Assembly (NCBI GenBank): GCA_025054735.1 | Contig: JANWZG010000090.1 | Coordinates: 319-11,056 of the forward strand | From: Cyanobacteriota bacterium | Lineage (GTDB): Bacteria; Cyanobacteriota; Cyanobacteriia; SKYG9 | Direction: 5' to 3' | Length of the DNA stretch: 10,738 bases | Shown: piece by piece, positions 1 to 6,590 of the stretch | Layout of the letters: the number at the start of each line of letters is the position of its first letter | Numbering within the stretch: position 1 is the first letter of the stretch | Notes under the pieces: model-generated | Seen by the model: only the letters and a program-made list of their open reading frames with translations | Told to the model about the DNA's origin: nothing | Databases searched by the model: none | Translations under genes and position numbers: made by a program

Positions 1-1428
1 AGTCCAACGGTTGTTGGGGTTAAAGGTAGGGTAGAAGCCTTGCCCAGCGACTTTTTCAATGTTGGTGTTTCCGTGCAGAACGATGGCTTGTTTGATACCA
101 GGGTAGTGTTTACGGTTGGGGCTAGTTTCCCTGGAACGTCACCTCAGGGCGGTAATGTTCCCCCATCAAGCGCCTTAAACCGCATTGCTGAGAATGTTGG
201 TAGGCAGTCGGCAATCATTGTGGCTGATCCTACAGTATCTGGACAGACAGAGGTGACCACAGAGTTAGCTCGTAACCCCAATGGAGTGCCCTATCGGTTC
301 CTACACGTGCGGCAAGGGGCAGGTGGTAATGGCACGAACGAGAATCCATTCACCTCTGTTCAGGCTGCCTTAGCCAATGATGCTTCTGGAGATATCATCT
401 ATGTGCGTGGCTCTGGAACTGAGAGTTTTGACCCTTCTCTAGACGCTGGTGTTAGCTTGCTCTTTAGTCGTGTTGAGCAACGCCTGCCCCTATTTGGGGG
501 TGGCACTGTAGTCTTACCTGGCTCGAACAATGCAGCCGATGTTTATACCATCAACGCTACAGGTAGCCTTGATGTGGGCAGTAACTCTGTTGTGAGCGGA
601 CTCATCCTTACTCCAGGAGCAAACATACCGGGTATTACGGCTACGGGTGCTAGTAATGTTGACTTGAACAGAAATACTATTACAACGACAGGGGCACGGG
701 GCATTAATTTACAGAATGCTACTGGTACTGTAACGATCGCCAACAACACAGTCAACTCGACAGGTGTCGGGGTTGATGCCATCTCAGTTAGTAACAACTC
801 AGGTAATGTGAATCTTAACGTCACTAGTAATACTGCCACTGCGGGCAATAACGGCATTAATGTAGTGCTATCGGGCACTGCTACAGGGGGTGGCACAATC
901 TCCAACAATACGGCGAACAACAGTGTTAGTGCTGGCATTTTCTTGCAAGTAGACACCCCTGATGCGTCCGCAGAGAGGGTCTTTACAATTGCTAATAACA
1001 CTGTTACCAACAACGGCACAGGCCCCTCGTTTGCTCCCGGTATTCAAGTAGAGGCGCTGAATAACGCTCGTCTCAGGGTGACGATCGACTCCAATGTTGT
1101 CACAGGTAATGCCGATGGTGGCGTTGGTCTATTCACCTCTGGTGCGGGAACGGCAACTCTGTTTTCCCGAGTTCGCCTGAATACGATTACGGGTAACGGT
1201 GGATTAATCGGTGACTTAAACACCAATATTGTTGTGGGTGGCAATAACACTAGATTGTGTATTCAGCCTAACAATAATACTATTGGCACCTTTAATCGAC
1301 AAAATAATGCAGGTGGTGCTGCCGTCATTCAAGTAGAAGGCCCATTACCAGGAACGAATACGATCACCTCGCTGCCAGCTCCAATTGGTACTGTGAATAC
1401 CGTTGCAGCAGGTACTTGTGGTTTCTAG
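1..1428 (+). CDS. Beta-helix surface protein, C-terminal part (5' end outside window)
   Basis: The reading frame is open from base 1 to TAG at 1426-1428, giving 475 residues of a protein that starts upstream; the TTG at 40 is in frame but lies inside a conserved stretch and is not a likely start. Bases 1 to about 135 encode the last strands of a beta-barrel (VEALP, SVQNDGLFDTR, FTVGASFPG), followed by a linker with VADPT and GAGGNGT. The rest is an Asn/Thr/Gly-rich passenger with repeating turns such as NNTV and GINL spaced about 20-25 residues, as in right-handed parallel beta-helices. It ends in TCGF. It aligns with the protein at 8035-10738, which keeps the barrel. By analogy it is an outer-membrane or surface protein with an exposed passenger; ligand unknown. 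The family call rests on pattern and paralogy only. The next gene starts 26 nt downstream, so they may be co-transcribed. Confidence 0.85.
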   Translation, partial: SPTVVGVKGRVEALPSDFFNVGVSVQNDGLFDTRVVFTVGASFPGTSPQGGNVPPSSALNRIAENVGRQSAIIVADPTVSGQTEVTTELARNPNGVPYRFLHVRQGAGGNGTNENPFTSVQAALANDASGDIIYVRGSGTESFDPSLDAGVSLLFSRVEQRLPLFGGGTVVLPGSNNAADVYTINATGSLDVGSNSVVSGLILTPGANIPGITATGASNVDLNRNTITTTGARGINLQNATGTVTIANNTVNSTGVGVDAISVSNNSGNVNLNVTSNTATAGNNGINVVLSGTATGGGTISNNTANNSVSAGIFLQVDTPDASAERVFTIANNTVTNNGTGPSFAPGIQVEALNNARLRVTIDSNVVTGNADGGVGLFTSGAGTATLFSRVRLNTITGNGGLIGDLNTNIVVGGNNTRLCIQPNNNTIGTFNRQNNAGGAAVIQVEGPLPGTNTITSLPAPIGTVNTVAAGTCGF

Positions 1429-1454
1429 GGGCAGGGTTGTTAACCTAGCTAATC

Positions 1455-3290
1455 ATGAGCGGAATTGTTGGTATTGTGCACTTCAACCAGACCGCGGTTG
1501 ATCGGGATCTGCTCTCTAGAATGACCAAATTCTTGAGCTATCAGGGGCCTGATGGTTGCTACATTTGGTCTGAGGGCAACGTTGGTATGGGTTATGCTTT
1601 ACTGTGCACAACTGCTAACAGCTCTGGGGGGCATCAACCCTATAGCTTGAGTAAAACTGTCTGGGCAGTAGCAGATATTCGTTTGGACGCTCGTGATGAT
1701 TTAGCCCGATCGCTAGAGGCAAAAGGTTGCCCTATCTCTGCCAATGCTTCAGACATTGAATTACTGCTCTGGGCCTATCAAGTTTGGGGACAAACGTGTG
1801 TTCAGCATTTGCAAGGAGACTTCGCCTTTGCTATATGGGATGCTTCCCGTCAGCAGTTGTTTTGTGGCCGTGATCACTTTGGTATCAAGTTGTTTTATTA
1901 CACCCGTGTTGGGGATCGCCTAATTTTTAGCAACAATCTTAACTGCCTGCGCCAACATCCTTTAGTCTCTAGCACCCTCAACGATGTGGCGATCGTCGAT
2001 TTTCTCTTGTTTGAGGTTAACTACAACCCTGAGACCACCGTCTTTGCTGATATTAAGCGATTGCCACCTGCCCACACGTTAGTCTGTTCCGATGGCAACC
2101 AAGTTCAGTCGAGCTATTGGGTTTTGCCGACAGATGGTTGTATCCGCTACAGTCACGAGCATGACTATGTTGAGCACTTTCGGTGGCTGATGCAGCAAGC
2201 CATTGCTGAGCGGTTAACGACTAACCGAGTTGGCATCTTAATGAGTGGTGGTTTAGACTCAACTGCAATTGCGGCCATCGCTAGACAACTATCCCGTAGT
2301 GCTTCTCAGTCGATCGATTTACAGGCGTATACCATCGTCTGTGAAACAATCATGCCCGATCAAGAAAAAACTTACGCTGAGTTGGCGGCCCAATACTTGG
2401 GAATACCTATTCACTACCTGGTTGGGGACAGCTATACCCTGATGCAGGGGTGGGATCATCCAAAATCTCGTCGCCCTGAACCCAGCGCCCAAGTTTTTCC
2501 ATCCCTGCTGAATGATGTTCTTAGTCGTGCAGTTTCACACTCGCCTGTCCTGCTTGCAGGCTATGGGGGAGACCCTGTATTGTTACCCTCTAGTGCCTAT
2601 GCTTTGCGTTTACTGAGGGCAGGAAAGCTAGGTAGTCTCATAGCAGGTATCTGGCAGTACTGGTGCTGGAATCGACGATTACCTCCGATCGGGATCCGTA
2701 CCCAAGTGAAAAAACTACTGTCTAGACCACCCCGCTCCCAGTCATGGACATGTCCTCGATGGCTGAATCCTACCCTGGTTACTCGGTTAAACCTGGCTGA
2801 GCGTTACCAGTCGTTATCACTGGCACATCAAAAGGATTTGGTTCATCCCACTCGGCAAGAGGCTTATCGCAATCTGCGATCGCCGACGCTAACGTCGATT
2901 TTTGAGACCTATGATCCTGGGATCACAGGTTATCCTGTGGAAGTGCGGTATCCTTACCTTGATTTGAGGCTTGTCAACTACCTGTTGGCAATTCCTCCCC
3001 TGCCCTGGTTTGTGCATAAGCAACTTTTGCGTCGAGCAATGGTAGGCTTATTGCCCGACCCTGTGCGTCTTCGCCCTAAAGCACCGTTGGCAGGAGATCC
3101 GGTTGCTGTACTCTGGCAGCATCCAAGCTCGCAATGGCTAGATCAAATCGGGTATCATACCCGCATGAGTGATTATGTTGACGTAGATTTCATTGCATCC
3201 TTTGGTGCAAATTGTGAATCATCTCGCATAAAATTGCGTCTGTTTAGTTTATCGCAGTGGTTTAGTTACGCTAATTTGTCAAACTCTTAG
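1455..3290 (+). CDS. Lasso peptide macrolactam synthetase (asparagine-synthetase-like, C protein)
   Basis: This 611-residue protein has the two-domain plan of asparagine synthetase B. The N-terminal Ntn-type glutaminase-like domain (about 1-200) begins MSGIVGI, so the catalytic Cys2 of true AsnB is Ser2; the oxyanion segment NGE is replaced by ADI. The C-terminal ATP-pyrophosphatase domain is intact: PP-loop SGGLDS at 264-269, GYGGD at 369-373, VRYPYLD at 497-503 and RPKAP with Lys542. Loss of glutaminase residues with an intact adenylating domain fits lasso cyclases, which activate the Asp/Glu side chain of the core with ATP and let the N-terminal amine attack it to close the ring. The start is fixed by the family's N-terminus; I see no strong ribosome site. 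The decisive context is the lasso precursor directly downstream and the lasso kinase after it. The last codons lie in the first copy of a 25-nt tandem duplication, and the stop comes from the second copy. A plain asparagine synthetase is unlikely. Confidence 0.9.
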   Translation: MSGIVGIVHFNQTAVDRDLLSRMTKFLSYQGPDGCYIWSEGNVGMGYALLCTTANSSGGHQPYSLSKTVWAVADIRLDARDDLARSLEAKGCPISANASDIELLLWAYQVWGQTCVQHLQGDFAFAIWDASRQQLFCGRDHFGIKLFYYTRVGDRLIFSNNLNCLRQHPLVSSTLNDVAIVDFLLFEVNYNPETTVFADIKRLPPAHTLVCSDGNQVQSSYWVLPTDGCIRYSHEHDYVEHFRWLMQQAIAERLTTNRVGILMSGGLDSTAIAAIARQLSRSASQSIDLQAYTIVCETIMPDQEKTYAELAAQYLGIPIHYLVGDSYTLMQGWDHPKSRRPEPSAQVFPSLLNDVLSRAVSHSPVLLAGYGGDPVLLPSSAYALRLLRAGKLGSLIAGIWQYWCWNRRLPPIGIRTQVKKLLSRPPRSQSWTCPRWLNPTLVTRLNLAERYQSLSLAHQKDLVHPTRQEAYRNLRSPTLTSIFETYDPGITGYPVEVRYPYLDLRLVNYLLAIPPLPWFVHKQLLRRAMVGLLPDPVRLRPKAPLAGDPVAVLWQHPSSQWLDQIGYHTRMSDYVDVDFIASFGANCESSRIKLRLFSLSQWFSYANLSNS

Positions 3291-3312
3291 TTACGCTAAT
3301 TTGTCAAACTCT
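3263..3312 (+). repeat. Perfect 25-nt tandem duplication at the cyclase/precursor junction
   Basis: Bases 3263-3287 and 3288-3312 are identical, each beginning TAGTTACG and ending CAAACTCT. The first copy is read as coding sequence (SYANLSNS) by the cyclase gene. Since 25 is not a multiple of three, the second copy begins with TAG in the cyclase frame and forms its stop at 3288-3290. With one copy removed, the cyclase would read on through Gly-Glu-Val-Leu-Cys-Asn to TAA and overlap the precursor start by 10 nt. The duplication thus separates two formerly overlapping genes and leaves 33 nt between them. Confidence 0.95.
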
Positions 3313-3318
3313 GGAGAA
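3313..3318 (+). promoter_or_regulatory. Ribosome binding site of the lasso precursor
   Basis: GGAGAA lies immediately after the second repeat copy. The GGAG core is 7 nt from the ATG at 3324. It is the clearest Shine-Dalgarno match in the plus-strand cluster and supports ATG 3324 as a real start for a very short gene. Confidence 0.75.
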
Positions 3319-3323
3319 GTCCT

Positions 3324-3485
3324 ATGCAATTAAACAACACCGTCATTTCCACTAAAAAGCCCTATCATCAACCGACCCTAGTCACCCATGGCCATATCCG
3401 TGAATTGACCAAGGCAACCAATCAGGGTACAGCGTTTGATGCTTTTCCGATACTACCTACGCCTAACAACCGCTCAATTATTTAG
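3324..3485 (+). CDS. Lasso peptide precursor (A), 53 residues
   Basis: ATG 3324 to TAG 3483-3485 encodes 53 residues. The leader (1-30) carries the signature bound by lasso B1/RRE domains: Tyr14-x2-Pro17-x-Leu19-x3-Gly23, then Leu28-Thr29-Lys30. The near-invariant leader Thr at -2 is Thr29, six residues after Gly23, the same spacing as I recall for the lariatin leader. Cleavage after Lys30 gives a core whose ring part would be ATNQGTAFD (residues 31-39) and whose tail would be AFPILPTPNNRSII (40-53). The acceptor is Asp39, core position 9, so an Ala1-Asp9 nine-residue macrolactam is predicted. Ala1/Asp9 geometry is known from paeninodin, whose cluster also has a kinase. Asp39 is the only acidic residue in the core, which fixes the ring choice if Ala31 is residue 1. 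The gene sits between cyclase and kinase with its own GGAG. A start at Gly35 would put the Asp at position 5, too small for a lasso. Confidence 0.9.
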   Translation: MQLNNTVISTKKPYHQPTLVTHGHIRELTKATNQGTAFDAFPILPTPNNRSII

Positions 3486-3500
3486 AACTGCTAGATAGGG

Positions 3501-3530
3501 TTATCACTGGCTAATGGTAATAGGGTTTTT
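3501..3530 (+). terminator. Possible weak attenuator hairpin between precursor and kinase
   Basis: TTATCA (3501-3506) can pair with TGGTAA (3515-3520) through six pairs including one G-U, with an eight-base loop, followed after five bases by TTTTT at 3526-3530. A hairpin after the precursor could favour precursor mRNA over kinase mRNA, as is common in lasso operons. The stem is AT-rich and the T-run is not adjacent, so this is weak. Confidence 0.2.
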
Positions 3531-4508
3531 GTGCGGTTTACCTATCTTGTCTATGGTCTCTGTCTTAATGCAAGCGAGTTGTTACCGGGCTTAGTGCCCG
3601 TGGAAGGTGAGTGTTGGGGGTTGATGGTCAAACTCAACCTGGGGGCTGTTCCATCTCTTCTAGATCAAGCCGATATTGAAGAGGTAACACGGTATTATAT
3701 CAGCACTGCTCAACAAGCTGGAGAACCGTCCTTAGTTATTAATCGTGTTGGTGATGGCTATATCCACCTGCGGTATGCCGATGGTACTCAGTTTGTGCTG
3801 CATCCTGAGCGATGTGAAATTTGGGCAACCTGGACAGGCCAATCAACCTTAGAAGATACAACCATGTATCTGTTGGGGCCGGTGTTAGGGTTTTTCTTAA
3901 GACTACAGGGTATAATCTGTTTGCATGGCAGCGCGATCGCCGTCGATGGTCATGCGCTAGCTATTCTTGGTAAGCCAGGTGCTGGTAAGTCAACAACAGC
4001 AGCAGCCTTAGCGGTCAGGGGCTATCCAGTGTTATCTGATGATATTACTGCTCTGAGTATCCTCCACGGGCAGTTCTATGTTCAGCCTGCCTATCCATAC
4101 CTAAAGTTATGGTCGCCGTCTGTAGAGGCTCTGTATGGCAGCACCGATGCCCTGCCGTGGTTAACGCCCACGTGGAACAAGCAGTATCTAAATCTCAACC
4201 AATCAGGCTATCACTATCAGGCCGAACCATTGCCCCTTGGTGGCATCTATGTCTTGAACGCTCGGTCAGCGGATCCATCTGCACCTTGGATTGAGCCAAT
4301 ACCTAAATCTTCCGGGCTAATTGAGTTAATTGCAAATACCTATGCATCTAAATTGCTAGGTCGGGAGTTACGGGCAAGGGAGTTTGAGACCCTTAGCCAA
4401 GTTGCAGCACTGGTGCCCATACGTAAGGTAACCCCTCATGCAGAGTTTTCCTATCTGTCAGCACTATGTGACAGCATCGTGGAGGACTTTCGGTTGCTGA
4501 TAGGATGA
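3531..4508 (+). CDS. HPr-kinase-like lasso peptide kinase (K)
   Basis: This 325-residue protein has an HPr kinase/phosphorylase-like P-loop domain: LHG at 131-133, Walker A GKPGAGKST at 147-155 with Lys153, and the acidic pair SDD at 169-171. The N-terminal part (about 1-120) has the YGL and LGAVP pattern of the kinases found in lasso clusters and lacks the HPrK regulatory domain of Firmicutes. Known relatives (PadeK, ThcoK) use ATP to phosphorylate the C-terminal Ser of lasso precursors before maturation. Here the precursor ends Arg50-Ser51-Ile52-Ile53, so the target would be internal Ser51, another Ser/Thr, or the function differs. The start is GTG 3531 with AGGG five bases upstream; the frame is closed by TAG at 3492-3494 and no in-frame ATG precedes. 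It begins 45 nt after the precursor and is probably in the same operon. Its last 45 nt overlap the convergent glycosyltransferase gene. Confidence 0.85.
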   Translation: MRFTYLVYGLCLNASELLPGLVPVEGECWGLMVKLNLGAVPSLLDQADIEEVTRYYISTAQQAGEPSLVINRVGDGYIHLRYADGTQFVLHPERCEIWATWTGQSTLEDTTMYLLGPVLGFFLRLQGIICLHGSAIAVDGHALAILGKPGAGKSTTAAALAVRGYPVLSDDITALSILHGQFYVQPAYPYLKLWSPSVEALYGSTDALPWLTPTWNKQYLNLNQSGYHYQAEPLPLGGIYVLNARSADPSAPWIEPIPKSSGLIELIANTYASKLLGRELRAREFETLSQVAALVPIRKVTPHAEFSYLSALCDSIVEDFRLLIG

Positions 4509-5567
4509 CAGCATATCACAAATCCACTGCTCCACGCGATCGCCCATAGCCTGCTGAGAGAATTCCTGCTCGGCTTGGCGACGACAAGCCCTACGATCGA
4601 GGTCATCAATATGCAGAATAGCCTCCACGAGGCCAGCCACATTATCTGGTTCCACTAGCCAGCCTGTTTTGCCCTCTTGGATAATTTCTGCGGGGCCACC
4701 TCGTCGATAGGCAATCACTGGCACCCCACAAGCTAAGCTCTCAATCACCACATTGCCAAATGCCTCAACCCAGCGCGGAGTTACTAACAGGGCACGGGCT
4801 TGGCGCAACTGTTGTTGAAGTGCAGCAGTCGAAAGAAAACCCTGATAGGCAGCGATCGCCGAAGGATAGGTTTGGCAGAGCTGTTGCCAGTATTCGGGAT
4901 CTGCAATTGCTCCCATAATTTTGAGGGGAATGCCAACATGCTCTGAGGCCGCAAGGGCATCTTCCAAGGCCTTTTCTGGAGCAATGCGCCCCACCCACGC
5001 CAAGTAGGATTGGGGATGAGCACAAAAATCATAGAGGGACAGGTCAATGCCATTACCAAGGCAACGACATTGCTGAGCGAAGGGAAAGGTAGCCGCTTGG
5101 GTGCGACTGTGAACTGCGATCGTCCCTGGAAATAGGCTAGCTATCTGTCCAATTACCCGATCCATAGCCTCAGAGAGGGATCCCATACTGACGAGATGAC
5201 CGATCGGACGTTGTAAAAAGGGAGTCAGGTAAAAGGGCAACCAGTCGTAGGCAAAATTGAGGATTAGATCATAGTCTAACTGCACGCTGCGAATGTAGTC
5301 CCACATGGCAGCAATCACTGGTTCAGCAGGCATGACGATCGCAGCATCTCGTCCTTGGCTTTGGGCAGTTTCTTGGAGAGCACCCGACACCTGCACAACT
5401 GGCACCCCCTCTAGGCATGAACCAGACGGAGCCACTACTTGCACATGATGACCACGCTGCAACAACTCAGTGGCTATGTTTTTCAGGGTTAGCTCTACAC
5501 CACCGCCTAGCCCACTTCCCAGCGGCCCAACCGAGGTAGAAGCAAATAGTAACCGATGCTTAGCCAA
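4464..5567 (-). CDS. GT4-family glycosyltransferase, resembling UDP-glucose:tetrahydrobiopterin glucosyltransferase
   Basis: With the start chosen here it has 367 residues. The N-terminal Rossmann domain contains STSVGPLGSG and GGGVELT (about 10-27). The C-terminal nucleotide-sugar domain has VGRIAPEK, then the EAFGNVVIE motif (Glu268 and Glu276, the E-x7-E of GT4 retaining enzymes), RGGPAEII and GKTGWLVEP. The N-terminus and overall layout match, from memory, the cyanobacterial enzyme that glucosylates tetrahydrobiopterin; a sugar transferase for another acceptor is possible. The frame has no ATG start. TTG 5567 gives MAKHRLLF, in line with that family and without overlap; TTG 5612 would add 15 residues and overlap the upstream gene by 35 nt. 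It lies 10 nt after the DUF4214 gene on the same strand and is likely co-transcribed with it. Its 3' end overlaps the lasso kinase gene tail to tail. No link to the lasso cluster is evident. Confidence 0.85.
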   Translation of the reverse strand: MAKHRLLFASTSVGPLGSGLGGGVELTLKNIATELLQRGHHVQVVAPSGSCLEGVPVVQVSGALQETAQSQGRDAAIVMPAEPVIAAMWDYIRSVQLDYDLILNFAYDWLPFYLTPFLQRPIGHLVSMGSLSEAMDRVIGQIASLFPGTIAVHSRTQAATFPFAQQCRCLGNGIDLSLYDFCAHPQSYLAWVGRIAPEKALEDALAASEHVGIPLKIMGAIADPEYWQQLCQTYPSAIAAYQGFLSTAALQQQLRQARALLVTPRWVEAFGNVVIESLACGVPVIAYRRGGPAEIIQEGKTGWLVEPDNVAGLVEAILHIDDLDRRACRRQAEQEFSQQAMGDRVEQWICDMLSSYQQPKVLHDAVT

Positions 5568-5577
5568 TGCTGTAGAC

Positions 5578-6102
5578 CTATTGGCGATTGCGAGCTTCTT
5601 GGCTGTTAGCAATCTCGTTGCGAATTTGGTTCAACGACCAACCAAACTCTAGATTGCGCTGGTAGCCATATAACCCACTGGCATCGGCTTCGCGGCCTAG
5701 CACTTCGCGATAGATTCGCCGGATTGCCTCAGTTGCTTCATTGCTGTTGGCTAGTTCACGCCGGATATCCGATAGGGAACGTCCACTCTGAAGCTGATAA
5801 GCATAGGCACGCAGGCTGTTAAAGTCACCATCTCGCCCTAGAATATCGCGATAAAGCTGGTTGATACGCTCGTAGGCCTGACGCTCACTGTACTGACTGC
5901 CACTGTTCCAGCCACCACCGCCATAGTACCGATCAATTTCAGATCGGGTCGCGGGCCTGCCGCAGGCTACTTGACCTGTGCGTTCATCGACAACACAGGT
6001 ACGGCTCTGGGCAACCACCGGAGCAGCGATCGCTGAGGCCATCATCACTGTCGCAACTGCTAAGCAACCTCGCTTGAAATTCCGTGTGACTATGGTTTCC
6101 AT
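5578..6102 (-). CDS. Secreted DUF4214 protein
   Basis: The 174-residue product starts with a Sec signal peptide: basic RNFKR at 7-11, a hydrophobic stretch at 13-30, and likely cleavage after VVA31. A short segment with Cys36 and Cys47 (CVVDE and VACG) may form a disulfide. A Gly-rich linker (61-68) follows. Two tandem DUF4214-like helical repeats come next, about 79-123 (INQLYRDILGRDGD, RRELANSNEA) and 127-170 (IRRIYREVLGREAD, RNEIANSQEA). DUF4214 is found in secreted and surface proteins of many bacteria and has no firmly established function; here it is expected in the periplasm or outside. The ATG at 6102 is chosen because AGGTGA lies five bases upstream; the in-frame GTG at 6111 lies inside that Shine-Dalgarno. 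It precedes the glycosyltransferase by 10 nt. Confidence 0.85.
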   Translation of the reverse strand: METIVTRNFKRGCLAVATVMMASAIAAPVVAQSRTCVVDERTGQVACGRPATRSEIDRYYGGGGWNSGSQYSERQAYERINQLYRDILGRDGDFNSLRAYAYQLQSGRSLSDIRRELANSNEATEAIRRIYREVLGREADASGLYGYQRNLEFGWSLNQIRNEIANSQEARNRQ

Positions 6103-6107
6103 AGGTA

Positions 6108-6113
6108 TCACCT
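6108..6113 (-). promoter_or_regulatory. Ribosome binding site deciding the DUF4214 start
   Basis: On the minus strand AGGTGA is followed by five bases and ATG 6102. The alternative GTG start at 6111 falls within this motif and has no site of its own. Confidence 0.6.
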
Positions 6114-6224
6114 ATTACTAATATAAGCATGTATAGACAGCATTGATTATGTGGTGCTAAACCATTACTGCTACTCAGCATAGACCAGCAACGATGGCCA
6201 TAAGTTCCCCAGTGAATTTTAGGC

Positions 6225-6527
6225 TCAGCTAGTCGCTTCTACAGGCCGCGATGGGGCAGATGCAGCAACAGTTGTTGATTGTTCTTCTACTTGAACCAAC
6301 TCAATGTGATTAAGCAAGGTAGTGACGAAGGCAAACAAAAGAAATGGTAATGACAGAACCAGCACTAGGCCAACCATAGCCAATGCATAGATGGGGCGAC
6401 TGGCTCCCAAGAGCGCCATTGCTGCTGCTAATGTTACAAAAATCACTACCAACCACGCCATAATCTGACCATAGATATCCCCAAATGACAGGGTGCAAGC
6501 AACGCGATATTTTTGCATGTTAAGCAT
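6225..6527 (-). CDS. Small two-helix membrane protein of unknown function
   Basis: The 100-residue product has a short polar N-terminus (MLNMQKYRVACTLSFGD), two strongly hydrophobic segments at about 22-41 and 47-71, and a polar, slightly acidic C-terminal tail (about 74-100; VQVEEQ, then Ser/Thr/Ala). This predicts a double-spanning inner-membrane protein with both ends on the same side. I do not recognise the family. The start at 6527 is supported by AGGT in GCGAGGT, five bases upstream; Met4 is a weaker alternative. The gene stands about 120 nt from the next gene on either side's minus-strand unit and has a candidate promoter at 6591-6618. Base composition is like its neighbours. Confidence 0.7.
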   Translation of the reverse strand: MLNMQKYRVACTLSFGDIYGQIMAWLVVIFVTLAAAMALLGASRPIYALAMVGLVLVLSLPFLLFAFVTTLLNHIELVQVEEQSTTVAASAPSRPVEATS

Positions 6528-6590
6528 GGGATACCTCGCTCCAATTAGTTCTAGGGTTTATGTTGAGTGCTTAAAACATTAGAGTAAAGG

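Noticed and set aside
543..1019. Long minus-strand open frame opposite the left beta-helix gene
   Set aside because: It is the complement of a Thr/Asn/Val-rich repetitive coding region; the product is low-complexity Leu/Val/Pro/Thr sequence with no recognisable domain. Similar plus-strand frames opposite 8035-10659 are rejected for the same reason.
1429..1454. Short palindrome GGTTGTTAACC as a terminator
   Set aside because: The stem is too short and no T-run follows; it is within the 26-nt gap and more likely chance.
3288..3332. Programmed frameshift fusing the cyclase to the precursor region
   Set aside because: The stop is explained by the tandem duplication, the protein is complete by family comparison, and there is no slippery sequence at the site.
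3324..3485. Alternative core start at Gly35, the first Gly before the Asp
   Set aside because: Gly is the commonest first residue, but Gly35 to Asp39 would give a five-residue ring, outside the known seven to nine, and would leave no Thr at -2.
4765..5059. Overlapping minus-strand frames inside the glycosyltransferase gene
   Set aside because: They are frame-shifted readings of a gene with clear GT4 motifs and have no domain features of their own.
6114..6224. Promoter for the DUF4214 gene using TATATT near 6120-6125
   Set aside because: There is no acceptable -35 element at the right spacing, and the start of transcription would fall almost on the ribosome site.
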